From: Selaginella moellendorffii
Lineage: Eukaryota; Streptophyta; Lycopodiopsida; Selaginellales; Selaginellaceae
Assembly: GCF_000143415.4 (NCBI RefSeq)
Contig: NW_003314270.1
Location: 330,411 to 394,410 of the forward strand
Direction of reading: 5' to 3'
DNA: 64,000 nt
The translations under genes were made by a program, and so were the position numbers. The notes under the pieces were generated by a model. The model was not told the DNA's origin and made no database searches. It saw only the letters and a program-made list of their open reading frames with translations. Shown in pieces: positions 22,925 through 33,875 of this stretch. Numbering within the stretch: the stretch's first letter is position 1; each line of letters starts with the position of its first letter.

Positions 22925-23439
22925 GTCGACTCGAAGCAGGGAAGAACGCTGTCACCAAAGTAAAACCTCTCCTGCTTTGCAAGTCCGGGTGAGCCAAAAG
23001 ATCGAAAAGAAAAGAGAAACAAGCAAACCTGGAGAGCGTGGATGTCAAGACTCGTCGGACCACCCCTGGAGATTGGAATGTTGGAGAGTGAAGGCCGATG
23101 TCACCCTCGTCTTCCATGCGCTCCAACGTTCCAGTCGGGAAGAACGGCACCACGACCGTGAAGGAAGCGATGAACATCCTGGGAAGAGCGTAGATCACCA
23201 AGAGCTCTCAAAGATCACGGCGGGAGAGCTGAACGGCGCAAGGAATGCAACGTGCTGGCCACGGATCCCAGCACGAACAAGTTTGGAAATCCATCCTCGA
23301 ATGCGGTGAAAGAAAAAAGAGATCGATTGCTCAAACCCACTCACATCCATTTGAGCTCGATGGAAACTGTCTCGGCAGCGACCCCTCCGTGCCACATCCT
23401 CGTACTCGTTGCAATATGTCGAGGAGATTAGTTCGAGAT
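22925..23439 (-). pseudogene. PRPP synthetase (PRS3/4 type) 5'-half relic, unit A
   Basis: Minus-strand remnants of a plant ribose-phosphate pyrophosphokinase, read in order leftward: [79 protein letters not shown] and [12 protein letters not shown]. Successive pieces are in different frames: one base is off between VIFE and VIYALP, and residues are missing between GD and LSNIP. Copy A also lacks 8 nt that copy B has just before the intron. The exon carrying FGDSVLPCF is cut by the hairpin-bearing replacement. The C-terminal half is deleted here. The enzyme would have made PRPP from ribose 5-phosphate and ATP. Confidence 0.85.
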
Positions 23440-23444
23440 TAGTT

Positions 23445-24647
23445 CCAGCACGGAGGCAGCCGCGCAGAGACTTTTCGATTGTATGCCCGAAAAAACTATA
23501 GTCTCGTGGAACGCGATGGTCTCTGCGTATGCCGCGCAGGGAGACACTAGCATTGCGAAGCTTTTGTTTGGCAAGATGCCCCAATGGGACGTGGCTTCTT
23601 TCAACGCAATGTTGACTGTTTGAACAAGAGGACTACGTTTTGGAATTGCGAAGATTTTTCAACGCTCTTCCGGAAGCCAATTTTGTCTCTTGGACTATCG
23701 TCTTAACAGCATATGCCCGCATTGGGCATCTTTGTGAGTGTAAGTTCCTCTTCGATGCGATGCCACAGAGAGATATAGTGGCATATAACGTAATGCTCTC
23801 GGCATTTTCCCAGCACAGTACTGGGAAAGATTCCAAAGCCTTATTTGATACCATGCCACAGTGGGATATGCTTTCCTGGACATCACTTTTAAACGCATAT
23901 ATCCAAGAAGGGCATATTGATCGAGCCAAACGTACATACGACACAATGCCAATGCAGGATACAGTATCATGTACTGTTATGCTCACGTTTCTCTCTACGT
24001 ATGGTGCCATAGTCGATGCTAGGGTGGCCTATGAATCTTTGCCATGCAAGGATTTAGTTTCACAAAACGCAATGCTATCGGCGTATGCCTCAAAAGGGTA
24101 CCTTGAAAAAGCTCGATTTTTGTTTGACTCCATGCCACAAGACCTTGTTTCTTGTACTAACATGCTCATTTCGTATGCCCAAGTCGGTCATCTTAACGAC
24201 GCAAAACTTGTTTTCATTTCCATGCCGGAGCATGACGTAGTATCTCGGACCGTCATGCTCATCGCATATGCCGTGAATGGGCATGTTTTAGAAGCCAAGA
24301 AAGTGTTCGATTTGATGCTAGAGAGAGATCTCACCGTGTGGAGCGTTATGCTGGCTGCGTATGCCTACACCGGCCACTCCTTTGAAGCCCGCCACCTTTT
24401 CCAAACCATAAATTTCATTGAAGCAGCTGGTGAATCCTGCTTTGCCCCCATTTTGATTTCCCTGGGACATGTTGGTGGACTCGACGCCGTGCTTCGTGTC
24501 GTTGCAAGGGGACTTCGCGTTAAAGCCTACCAAGCAACACTACGCGTGCATGGTAGACCTCATTGCCAAGGCAGGGCATCTGGAAGTTGCCGAGCTTCTC
24601 TTGGAAACCATGCCGTTTGTACCTGATGCTGTAGATTGGATGTCCCT
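23445..24647 (+). pseudogene. S-repeat PPR relic, unit A (broken copy)
   Basis: Matches the intact plus-strand PPR gene of unit B from about its residue 165 onward. The first part of the gene is removed by the 1.1-kb deletion at 23439/23445. Small indels break it further: a 2-nt loss near 23620 (TTGACTGTTTGAAC), a 6-nt loss near 23455 and an 8-nt loss near 24490. The 3' end is cut by the duplication junction after GTCCCTG at about 24647. The 31-residue repeats stay readable between 23640 and 24490 (VSWTIVLTAYARIGHL and similar). No function is expected. Confidence 0.92.
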
Positions 24648-25134
24648 GACAAAAGGGAATAGACGGCCTGGCAAAAGCGCGAAAGACAAAAACAACCAAA
24701 TGAGCCGCGACTACGATCTGCAAGCTGAGAACGCGGCCATGAATGAGAATGGTGGTGACGCCGAATGGGAATAGATCAACTTTAAATGCACCAGACAGGG
24801 AGCAGCCTCTCGCCGCGGCTTTCGTCCAGGAAAACTTGATCACCCGCCATCGCTCAAGGTAATTATGATTCCCGATATCCGCAATTAGCGCTAATCAATC
24901 TCTTGGCCTGTCTGTCTCGTTCGTGCCGCGGCAGCACAGCAGCACAACAGCACAGCAGGCTTTTGTGCTCTTGTTCGGTTCGGTTTTTAATAACGCAGAG
25001 AAGAGAAGAGCCATGAACTTGCAGATACTGCGGGGTTTATAGCCTTTCTTTGAAAGCTTCACATTCGATCCAGGTTCTTTAGTTTTTCTTTGAACTTATT
25101 CGCCAGCACCCACTCATTCGCTCTTTCAGATTTA

Positions 25135-25401
25135 ATGCAGCGGACCTGTGCGTCATCGAGCAAAAGCTATACGAGCTTTTCCATCGCTGGAAAGCTTTTA
25201 GCTGCACTTCCCGAAAGATTCACTCTTTCCTTGTTTCGCTGTATACCACGCCAGGCGTCGCTCTACCTCGTGGCTACGAGTGCGTCCGTTCAATCTGGCA
25301 AGAGCATTGCTTTTCCTCTTTGGCCGACCCACGTTGATAAGGCTGCAAACGCTCTGTCCAGTTTTTCGGTGGGCGTAAAGGAATCTTCTGGGTCAAAGTA
25401 A
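25135..25401 (+). CDS. Small conserved-between-copies open frame, unit B
   Basis: An 88-codon ATG frame, counterpart of 15167-15442, differing by a 9-nt in-frame deletion (SSGHGRSK in A, SSGSK in B) and a few substitutions. The basic Ser-rich N-terminus is kept. Family unknown; may be non-coding. Confidence 0.25.
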   Translation: MQRTCASSSKSYTSFSIAGKLLAALPERFTLSLFRCIPRQASLYLVATSASVQSGKSIAFPLWPTHVDKAANALSSFSVGVKESSGSK

Positions 25402-26203
25402 TATGGTTGACCAGATTATGGATGGTCAACGCCATATGCTCGCTAGTTATATAATTAATTGTACCGTACAAATTGTATGTCTGGTTTTGATTGATTTGAT
25501 TTCCAAACTCGCATTGTCTTCTCTTTCATCCAGATGCTGTTACTGATTCGCATCATGCAGTTCAAGCATGCGTTCTAGTAAGTTATTGCGAACAGATAAA
25601 AACTTATCTCTAATAAATTTTCACTAATGTTGGAAGCTGCAAAAAAGATTCGCTGGGTTTTAGCTGTAGGCATGCGTTCAGCAAACCTGTTGTGCGTGCT
25701 CAGATCTTTAGATCGTGTTAAAGTTCGCGGAAAAATAGTTGCCTCATACATTGACTAATTGTTACCAAGGCGGCATCTTTTTCATCCTCGGTCCAAATCT
25801 CGTGCATTATACTCAAGGTCTTACCCAGCCTCAGCTAGCGTTGGTTGACAAAGAAGATTAATAATGATAACCGAAACTTGTCAACTCGTGTATGCATATA
25901 ATTTGTCACTTCGTGCGTCCAATGTTCTTAATATAAGTAATGCTTGCATACAGGTTAACATCACCAGCCATTGACAAATTCTCCTGAATATCAGAGGAGA
26001 CTTTGGGAAGAATTCTTTTCTTTCTATGATGCCATGTGAACATTCATAAAGAAAGAGGTTTATGGAAGATCCGTGCTCTTAAGCTCGTTTGTAGACAAGG
26101 AAGCATTGGATCTTTAAAGGAATAGGAAGCATCCACAACACTTTCGCCTTCAACTTGTAGTATGAAAACAAAAAAGCACGTAAAACGAATGTCCTCATAT
26201 CCT

Positions 26204-26210
26204 TATATAT
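26204..26210 (+). promoter_or_regulatory. Probable TATA box of membrane-protein gene, unit B
   Basis: TATATAT 36 bp upstream of the ATG, matching 16227-16233 in unit A. Confidence 0.5.
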
Positions 26211-26245
26211 GGCTGCAGTTGTGAATCATAGGATTATAAGCTATA

Positions 26246-28260
26246 ATGGCTCAGGCAGAGAATGTAGGCAGTAGTAGCTTCTGCAATTGGCTTCACCCCT
26301 CTCTGACAAGTATTCTCTTCTCGCTGCTTCTGCCCACAGCAACACTACTCCTGCTTCTCGCGCATTCTTGTCATGGATCCGACGATGAGCATTTCTACCT
26401 CGACCTCCCGTCCAGAGAAGGTTTTGCATGCCCCGAAGTAAACAGCTTTGTAAACGAATTCGATCCGTTCTACAGATGGTCTCTGCGTTCTTCCCTTGCC
26501 AGTGTCCTGTCCACGACAAGTGGCATCGACATTGAACTCGCCAATTCCGCCTACCAGCAAGCTAGTGCATGGAGAGTGATCAGCAACTGGACGAGTGATG
26601 AGGGAGCCAACAAGCTGTATGCCTCGGCCGAGCCCCACGTTGCAGGTGGTCACATGAAGCAGCACCGGCACAACTGGCAATGGAGAATGCGAGTGGACTG
26701 GGGCATCAGCATCCGCATGTGCCTATCCACTGGTAATGACCAGAGCAATCGGTCGTGCCTCTGGACTACTCCCATCCTTCAGAAGGAAAGCGAAGCGGAT
26801 CTCAGCCTGCTCTTTATTGCTGTACCTTACAGGGCTGCAACTGCACCCAGCATTGAACCAGATCTGAACAACATGCCGCGTAGCACATCAGGATTCTACC
26901 TTTCCAACTACGCCAGCAGTGCAAGGACGGACTTCACCAAGTACCAGAAGCTCAACACCTCCAGCCACTATTATCTTACGAACACTAAGGATGTACCAAA
27001 GTGTCGGTTTGCACCGTCTTACTACAGCAACGACGCCACAGCATACCTCGGGTTTCCCAGCCTCCAATGCGGCTGCTCTAATTCCTCCACCAGGGTATGT
27101 GTCGTGGTCACCAGGAACATGGACACCAACAGCTGGGGATTGTTCGACTATCGTTCCTCCTGCGATTTGCTGACGTCTTACTGGGCTTGGAACACCGGTG
27201 GAAACACTTGGCTTGTTCTTACCGTACACAACACCTCATCTGACAAGCCTCTACCATTTCTTGCAACCTTTAAGGGGAATACCTCTCTCGGGTCCTCCCT
27301 CACTGGGGTTACAGCGAATGACTTCCAGGCCATGGCGAACACAACAGTCTGTGTGGAAGCATTGATGCAGCAAATACCGGTGCCATCCAGTGTGGAGGTT
27401 CAGAACAGGTGCAGTACTGATCAGCTGGTATTAAGCACTCAAGATAGTGAGTACTATCTCAACAAGATGAGACGGTTCCTCTGGGCTCCCACTCCCCCCC
27501 AGAACAAGATCAGTGCACCCTGTTTCGGAGATCTGCCTATGGGACAGCTCGAGTTCAAGGACAAGCTATGTGTGACCAAGCTGGACACTGCTATCAGCAC
27601 AGAGATTAAACTGATGGTCGAATCCATGTTACAGCTCAGAGATGTTAAGTTCAAGCAGAACAAGCTGTGGAATGATGGATCAAACAACAGACACGAAGTC
27701 TATGGCGGGATTTTGTCAGCGATTGTGTCCTTTGTGGGAACATGTTTATTGGCAACGAGTACCAAGTTGCAGGATATTGAAGAGTCCTTTGAGAAATTCT
27801 GGCACCGTGGTGGCGCCGTTGGGGACACCAACACCGACGGCCAGGCTGTTCAGTCGAGCAAGGGATCAGTTTTTTCAAGCCAGGACCCCATCTTTTGGTT
27901 TAAGTTCCTTTATAGGACACTCCTCGTACTCGGTTTTGCAGGTAATTTGAACCTCTTCTTGCCACAAGTTGATTCACTAAGCTCACATTTTGTGCAGTTT
28001 TACTGTCATATACAGCATATAGTAGCGTGCAAAGTGTAAAGAAGGACCGGGACATCTTGCAAGCGCAAACAGTACCTCAGGTCCTTAGTGATGGTACCGT
28101 GGTGTTGCTCACCACCACAGCTACGTACGAGGTGAAACCCTTGTGGGCCAGCTTCTACGTTATTTCTGTTCTTACGGTGCTGGCTGTGATAATCACACTG
28201 GTCATTACATGGCATAAACTTAAAACGATGCCGGTGAAAGAGAGCAGTGAAAGGGAGTGA
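26246..28260 (+). CDS. Uncharacterised multi-pass membrane glycoprotein, copy B
   Basis: Two exons, 26246-27941 and 27998-28260, again 652 residues with the same splice phase as copy A. The N-terminal anchor, the Cys-rich glycosylated region (sequons NWTS, NRSC, NTSS, NTTV) and three C-terminal hydrophobic segments are all present. Differences from copy A are scattered substitutions (for instance GIDIEL for RIDIEL, NTSLGSSLTGV for NTSFGSSLTWV); no indel occurs in the coding sequence, unlike the surrounding non-coding DNA, which has many. That contrast suggests selection on the protein. The bases before the TATA box differ from copy A, so expression could differ. The family is unrecognised. 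Confidence 0.85.
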
Positions 28261-28473
28261 TTAGGTAATTGTCTTTGAAGATTTTGGTGTCACTAAGTTC
28301 TGTTGGCTAATTGCGCCACTGGCTGTGATAATTACAGTGGTCATTGAAGGTAAAAAAGATACCGTCTTTGCATCAATAAGGGCTAATTGCGCCAAGATAA
28401 AGGAGAAAGCTAAAGTTGACCAGTGCAATAAAGGTCTAACCAGTCACGGCGGTCAACGGTCAAGGAACGTCAA

Positions 28474-30164
28474 TCATCTTTTGAAGAATAGTGGAAGCAA
28501 ACCGGCGCCATTGATAAACACAAGCCGAATCATCGTCTTCCATCTCCAATCCTCCCCGGCCACCTCCCCGGACTGCCCCAGCGTGTCGAGCATCACTCCA
28601 AAGTGCTCACAGCTCGGCCAGATCCCAAAGTCCGCCACCATCATCTGGACCTTCTCCACGCCCCGCCTCACCGATCCGGTGTGCGTAGCCGCCACCAAGA
28701 TCCCCGTGAAGGTGATGTCGTCCGGGGTGACGCCCTCCAAGTTGAGCCCCCGGAAGAACTCCTCGGCCTCGGGGCCGTGGCCGTTCGCGGCGTACATGAC
28801 GATGAGCGCGTTCCAGGAGACGATGTCGGTCTTCTCCGGGGTGGCGTCGAAGATAGCCTTCTCCTTTACGAGATGCCCGTGCTGCGCGTACGCGACGAAC
28901 ATCGCGTTCCAAGAGATGAGGCTCCGCTCGGGCATCGAGAAGAACATCGCCTCCGCCTCAGCGAGCTGGAAGTTCTGCGAGTAGGCCACCATCATGGTCG
29001 TCCAGGAGATCACGTTACACCACGGCATTCGATCCAGCGCTACCTTTGCGCGCGGCTCTGCGTGTAGGCGTGGATCATCGCATTCCAGGAGACGAGGTTC
29101 TTCTCTGGGATCCGATCAAACTCGAGCTTCGCCTGGTCGATCTCGCCGTGCGCGACGTAGCTCCGACAAAGGATGTTCCACGCCACTACATCCTTCACGG
29201 GCATCGATTCGAAGCACCGCCGAGCATCGTCCAGATTCCCGTTCTGGGCAAATGCCGTCGCCATGGCCGTCCACGAGACAACGTCGCGGTGCGTCACCTT
29301 CTGAAAGATCTCTTTCGCCTTGTCGATCATCAGGGCCACTCCATAAGCAGTGATAAGGGCATTCCACGAAACGATATTCCTGGTTCCCATTCGATCAAAC
29401 AGATCCTTTGCTTCCACAAGACGCCCGTTCTGGGCATACCCCTGGATCATCGCCGTCCACGAGACGAGATCTCTCTCCGGCATCGTATCAAACAATTCCT
29501 TGGCGTGAAAGAGATCTCCACTCTCGGCAGTGGTCGCGACCATGGAATTCCACGACAACCGGCTCCTCGCGGGCATTCTCTCGAAGAACTTCTTCGCAAG
29601 ATCCAAATGCCCCTTTTTGGCAAGTGTTGTCACCATTGTGTTCCAGGACGCAAGATTCCGCTGCGCCATCGCCAGGAACATCGCCCTGGCGCGATCGAGG
29701 TACCCATTCCTGGCATATATCGCGACCATCGCGTTGGAGAGCACCACATCCCCGTCGCCGATGGATTCGAACAGGGATTTGGCCCTCTCCAGATCGCCAT
29801 TGCGCGCGTAGGCGACGATCATCGTCGTCCAGTGGACGGCGCTGCGCTGCGGGGTCCTGGTGAAGAGGAGCTCCACCTCGTCGATCCGGCCGCTGGCGGC
29901 GGACGCCGCGATGGCGATGCCCCAGGAGAACTCGTTCTTGTGCTGGATCGCGTGGAATGCCCGGCGCGATTCCTCGGCGAGCCCGAGGCGGCCATACATC
30001 TGGACCACCGCATTGGCCACGAATCGATCGCCGCCATAGCCACTGGCGATGATCTGTGCGTGGATCTTCCTGCCCACCGCGGCGTCGCCGGAATCCCCAG
30101 CCGCGCGGAGCGATTGGACGAAACGCTGGCATTCCACAAATTTGCCCTTGTCAATGCAGGGCAT
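28474..30164 (-). pseudogene. S-repeat PPR relic, unit B (broken copy)
   Basis: Counterpart of 18568-20514. Reading from 30164 the first 370 codons follow copy A closely. A 10-nt deletion near 29053 (AAAGCGCGCGG context) then shifts the frame, and the repeats resume in another frame at about 29028. A deletion of about 221 bp near 28555 removes most of the E-type tail and shifts the frame again, joining GEVAG directly to sequence from the extreme C-terminus. The remaining fragments retain good repeat motifs, so inactivation is recent. Confidence 0.92.
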
Positions 30165-30766
30165 TTGCTAGGAATATATTTCAAGCATCATCACCTTTTC
30201 AATTTCCTCTCTTCTGCTAATTTTTCTTTTCAGCTTGCAAGGATCTGATGCAGGAATATCAACAAGAATAACCTTTTTGCCAGTTTTCTTCCTAGATTGC
30301 CATCCAAATCTTTGTCACGGGATGTTCCAGTTCGTCAGTGAAGCAGCAAGCCAGAAAAGTCTTTGTCACGTCTAAGCTTTTGGGTCCGTAGCCTACGCCA
30401 AGGCAACTTCTGGCAACCCGAAGATGATCACGCAAACTCACGTTGCAGTCTCTCTCCGGGTGGAACGAGACCATTACAGCGAATGCATCAAAGAAAAGCA
30501 AAAGCTGTGACTTCTTTCTTGGTTCCTAAACTGCCCAGCATGGGAAGGAATCCTTTCTGCAAAGATGCAGTGCTTGTCCTGCGTAGCAGCTCCGATCGCG
30601 TGAACAACAGTGCTCCATCGCGCTTTTATCGGATTTACAAACACCACCACCTCAAACCACATAGAGTTCAGTAATCTCTTCTTACTACTATGTCCTTCTG
30701 GGTCGATATCCGCAAGACGCTGCCATCTTTTTCTCCGGAGTCCTGACAGATGTGGAGGAGACGCTA
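30165..30766. other. Intergenic, no gene seen (unit B)
   Basis: Counterpart of 20515-21098 with several indels. No open frame is conserved between the copies. Confidence 0.6.
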
Positions 30767-32263
30767 TTACCCAGCCAACGAGCTGATGAAGTCTGCCAAG
30801 TTATGCCCTGAGCTGCCCGGCTGGGTGGAGAGTGCAGCCTGTCGGACCAGCTTCCTCCTTTGCTTGGCACGGTTCCTGAGCTCTTGGTCCTCCATTACAG
30901 CACGCAAGCCTCGCTCGACGTCATCTGCGGACGGCACACCATCCACCCCAATATCCACCGCAATTTTGTACTCGTCCACAAGGTGCCTGCAGGTTGGGAG
31001 CTGGTCACCTAAGAACGGCCAGGCCAGAATGGGAACACCAGCCAGCATAATACACTCCACCACGGAACTCCACCCGCAGTGTGAAACTAATGCACCAATG
31101 GCCGGATGAGAGAGAACCAGCTGCTGAGGCACCCAACCTGTGAGGATTTTCCCCCTACCGGAGGTTCGCTCCACAAAGTTTGGAGGTAGCACGCGGTTCA
31201 GGTAGGCGGCCGGCTCCTCGTTCCTGGGACTTGGAAGCGACCAGAGGAATCTAAAGCCGGACGATTCGAGTCCGTGTGCCAGCTCTCGAATCATCTCGTC
31301 GCCCAAGACTATAAAGCTGCCGAAGCATATGAAGACCAGCGACGCCGTGGGTTGCTTGTCCAGCCATGAGACAAGCGCAGTGGAATCCTCGCTGTTCTTG
31401 CCGATTGAGACCGCTGTTCCTCGAATGTCTTCTTCAGAGGGTCGATCATCCTGGAGGTAGGAAGATGGATACAGAGGTCCTATGGAAATGCACCGTATCT
31501 CGGGGTACTCGCAATGTAAAGCATCCAATATCTGCACGGACACGTGAGAAATCACCCCCCACTAAATGCCCGTCTTACTGGTCCTTCAAGCTCTTCGGAA
31601 GTATTCAGTAGTATCCCGTTGGAGTGGACAAAATGCTTGGCTACGCCTTCTTTACCCAAGTAGATTCTGTAAACAAAGATCACGGAAACAAACAGAAACA
31701 TAGAAAGAATGATACCCATGGGATTTGACGACAACGTCCAAAGGTAGCTCAGCCCATCGAAGAGGTGGAAGTCCGGGAACATGAACTACGCTCTGCATGT
31801 CTTGGTCCACATTCCCGCTTCGGCTGGGGCCGTGGAAGGAGAGCATGACAGCGAGATGCGCCGAAGCACCTGTGTAGAGGATATACTTTGGGATGCCTCT
31901 CTCCTCCACAGTTTGACTTGCCCAGAACATCACCATTCGATCGAGAACCACCGCTTTGGGGCGCAGCACATCGAGGTGTTTCCGGAGCGAGTCAGGCAGG
32001 GCAGTGGGAAAACGGGATGATGGCACAAGGTCGGGACGAGACTTGCGAACTCCAGGGAAAATGAAAGCCGGTCGAGGGGAAGGAGTGGACTCCATGAGAG
32101 CGCGCATTTCAATGTTTGCTATGTCCGTGGTCATTCCAGATGGGTTCAGCCACGGCAGTAGCACCGTAACACGGCAGCCCTGAGAAGCGAGCTTCTTTGC
32201 AAAGAGCATACCTGTGTTGAAGTGACCACCGCCTTGAACGGTAACCAAAACGATGTCGGCCAT
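30767..32263 (-). CDS. Family 1 UDP-glycosyltransferase, copy B
   Basis: Three exons, 32263-31716, 31666-31579, 31531-30767, 466 residues, every splice site matching copy A. The PSPG box again has HCGWSS and ends FLGDQ. Substitutions relative to copy A are few and mostly mild (IEMRAL for IDMRAL, SEEDIRG for SQEDIRG, CIMLAGV for CILLAGV, FVERTSG for FAERTSG). Both copies look functional. The first exon retains QGGGHF. A cytosolic enzyme acting on a plant secondary metabolite or hormone is the family expectation; no acceptor can be named. Confidence 0.92.
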
Positions 32264-32607
32264 TCTAGATAGCCGACCTTGTCGGCCTTATCCTAACCAA
32301 GCGCTCCTGTCAGACTCCTGTAAGACTCACATATCTAGACTATTTTGATGAACTTGACTTGTTGTTAGCCAAGGGTTTCGTCTAGCACTATTTTCAATGC
32401 TTTGTTTTTTTTCCACGTGGCCAGTTCAGCTATGTAAATTTAAGATGCCGGTCGAACGAATATGCCAGTGTGATGCTTCTTCTTCACACAATGAACAGTT
32501 AGATCTCTGATTCGCAGGCTAGAGAGATTCGAGCCCCAGCGGCGCAGCTGGCGTGTAACGTATGATCCACCAGCGAAATACAGTTAGAGAGAAGAAGTCA
32601 CGGACTT

Positions 32608-33268
32608 AACTGTGGGGAAGTGCTCGAATTGCTTGTGGAAGCGCTTCCAAGCTCCCTCGTCGGGGAAAGCTATAGTCACCTGCAAGAGATTTTTGGGACA
32701 TCGCTTGCAAGCTCTCGACTGAGTCTCACATTTTTGGAATCCGGAAGCTTGAGCAGCGGGATGCCACTGTCGAAGCAGGGAAGAATGCTGTCACCAAAGT
32801 AAACCCTCTCCTGCTTTGCAAGTCCGGGTGAGCGAAAAGATCGAAAAGAAAAGAGAAACAAGCAAACCTGGAGAGCGTGGATGTCAAAGATGACGAGACT
32901 CGTCGGACTACCCCTGGAGATTGGAATGTTGGAGAGTGAAGGCCGATGTCACCCTCGTCTTCCATGCGCTCCAACGTTCCAGTCGGGAAGAACGGCACCA
33001 CGACCGTGAAGGAAGCGATGGACATCCTGGGAAGAGCGTAGATCACCAAGAGCTCTCAAAGATCACGGCGGGAGAGCTGAAAGGCGCAAGGAATGCAACG
33101 TGCTGGCCACGGATCCCAGCACGAACAAGTTTGGAAATCCATCCTCGAATGTGGTGAAAGAAAAAAGAGATCGATTGCTCAAACCCACTTACATCCATTT
33201 GAGCTCGATGGAAACTGTCTCGGCAGCGACCACTCCGTGCCACATCCTCGTACTCGTTGCAATATGTC
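32608..33268 (-). pseudogene. PRPP synthetase (PRS3/4 type) 5' half, inverted relative to its 3' half
   Basis: Leftward from 33268 the minus strand encodes [21 protein letters not shown] followed by a GT donor, [65 protein letters not shown], then [20 protein letters not shown] and [20 protein letters not shown] (to about 32608). This is the exon order of a plant class II PRPP synthetase up to the middle of the protein. Frames change between pieces, and the TAFTLARI segment is missing, so this half is dead. The same lesions occur in unit A, so inactivation preceded the duplication. Its remaining coding sequence lies on the opposite strand next door. Confidence 0.88.
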
Positions 33269-33283
33269 GAGGAGATTAGTTCG

Positions 33284-33710
33284 AGATGGAAACAAAAGGA
33301 TTGTTCGCTTGAAGGAAGGCGAGGCCGCTGGAAGGCACGTCGTCATTGTGGACGATCTAGTGCGCTCTGGAGGCACTCTCAAGGAATGCCAGGTTCGTGT
33401 AGTAAGATTTCTTCATCGTTTCTTAGCCAGTGTCTTTCAGAATGTACTACAAGCGAATGGAGCCACGAAAGTGAGTGCTTACGCCACACACGGCGACTTC
33501 CCTCACCAAACCTGGGAGCGATTTCTTCACGCGGCGGGAGGTACGTAGAAACTCCATTCTTTTCTTTCTACAGGAAACTTGTCAACGCTGTTAGCATTTC
33601 AGATAGCGAGAAAGAATTTTCTCACTTTTGGATCACAGATTCCTGAGTCCTAATTGGCAGGGCACCCTTTGAAGTTCTCGTGCTGGTTGGTTCCTCCATC
33701 TCTAATTTTA
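33284..33710 (+). pseudogene. PRPP synthetase (PRS3/4 type) 3' half, plus strand
   Basis: Plus-strand exons give [20 protein letters not shown] then [14 protein letters not shown] (the PRPP-binding loop region), a GT...AG intron, [19 protein letters not shown], another GT...AG intron, FSHFWITDS and, in a shifted frame, APFEVLVLVGS near 33675. This is the C-terminal third of the same enzyme whose earlier exons lie head-to-head on the minus strand at 32608-33268. Introns and reading frame are intact for the first two exons; a stop and frameshift follow FWITDS. No ATG suited to the enzyme is present. The piece is missing from unit A. Confidence 0.88.
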
Positions 33711-33875
33711 TTACTCTTCCTTTTGCTTGAGAGTTGATCCAGTTTTCTCCTCCACCTCCTTTTCAGGGCAGGATTTTTAATTTTTAATTTTTTCCTTTTG
33801 TTCTTCAGTTTATTGACAAGTAAATGAGCCTATCTTTCCGAATTTACTTACAAGCGTAGATTATGAGTTTTCCAC

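Larger units (their letters stand above)
14668..24647. repeat. Tandem segmental duplication, unit A
   Basis: Bases 14668-24647 match 24648-35594 in the same order and orientation, with scattered substitutions and indels. Homology starts abruptly at GACAAAAGGGA (14668 in A, 24648 in B). Unit A ends inside a PPR gene after GTCCCTG, whereas the same gene in B reads on to its natural stop. Copy-specific changes in A: an extra hairpin at 16083-16140, a replacement with two hairpins near 22847-22930, and a deletion of about 1.1 kb at 23439/23445. Confidence 0.93.

Noticed and set aside
28603-30248. Plus-strand open frames opposite the unit B PPR relic
   Set aside because: Antisense shadows of the repeat coding sequence, broken at the same deletions as the relic.
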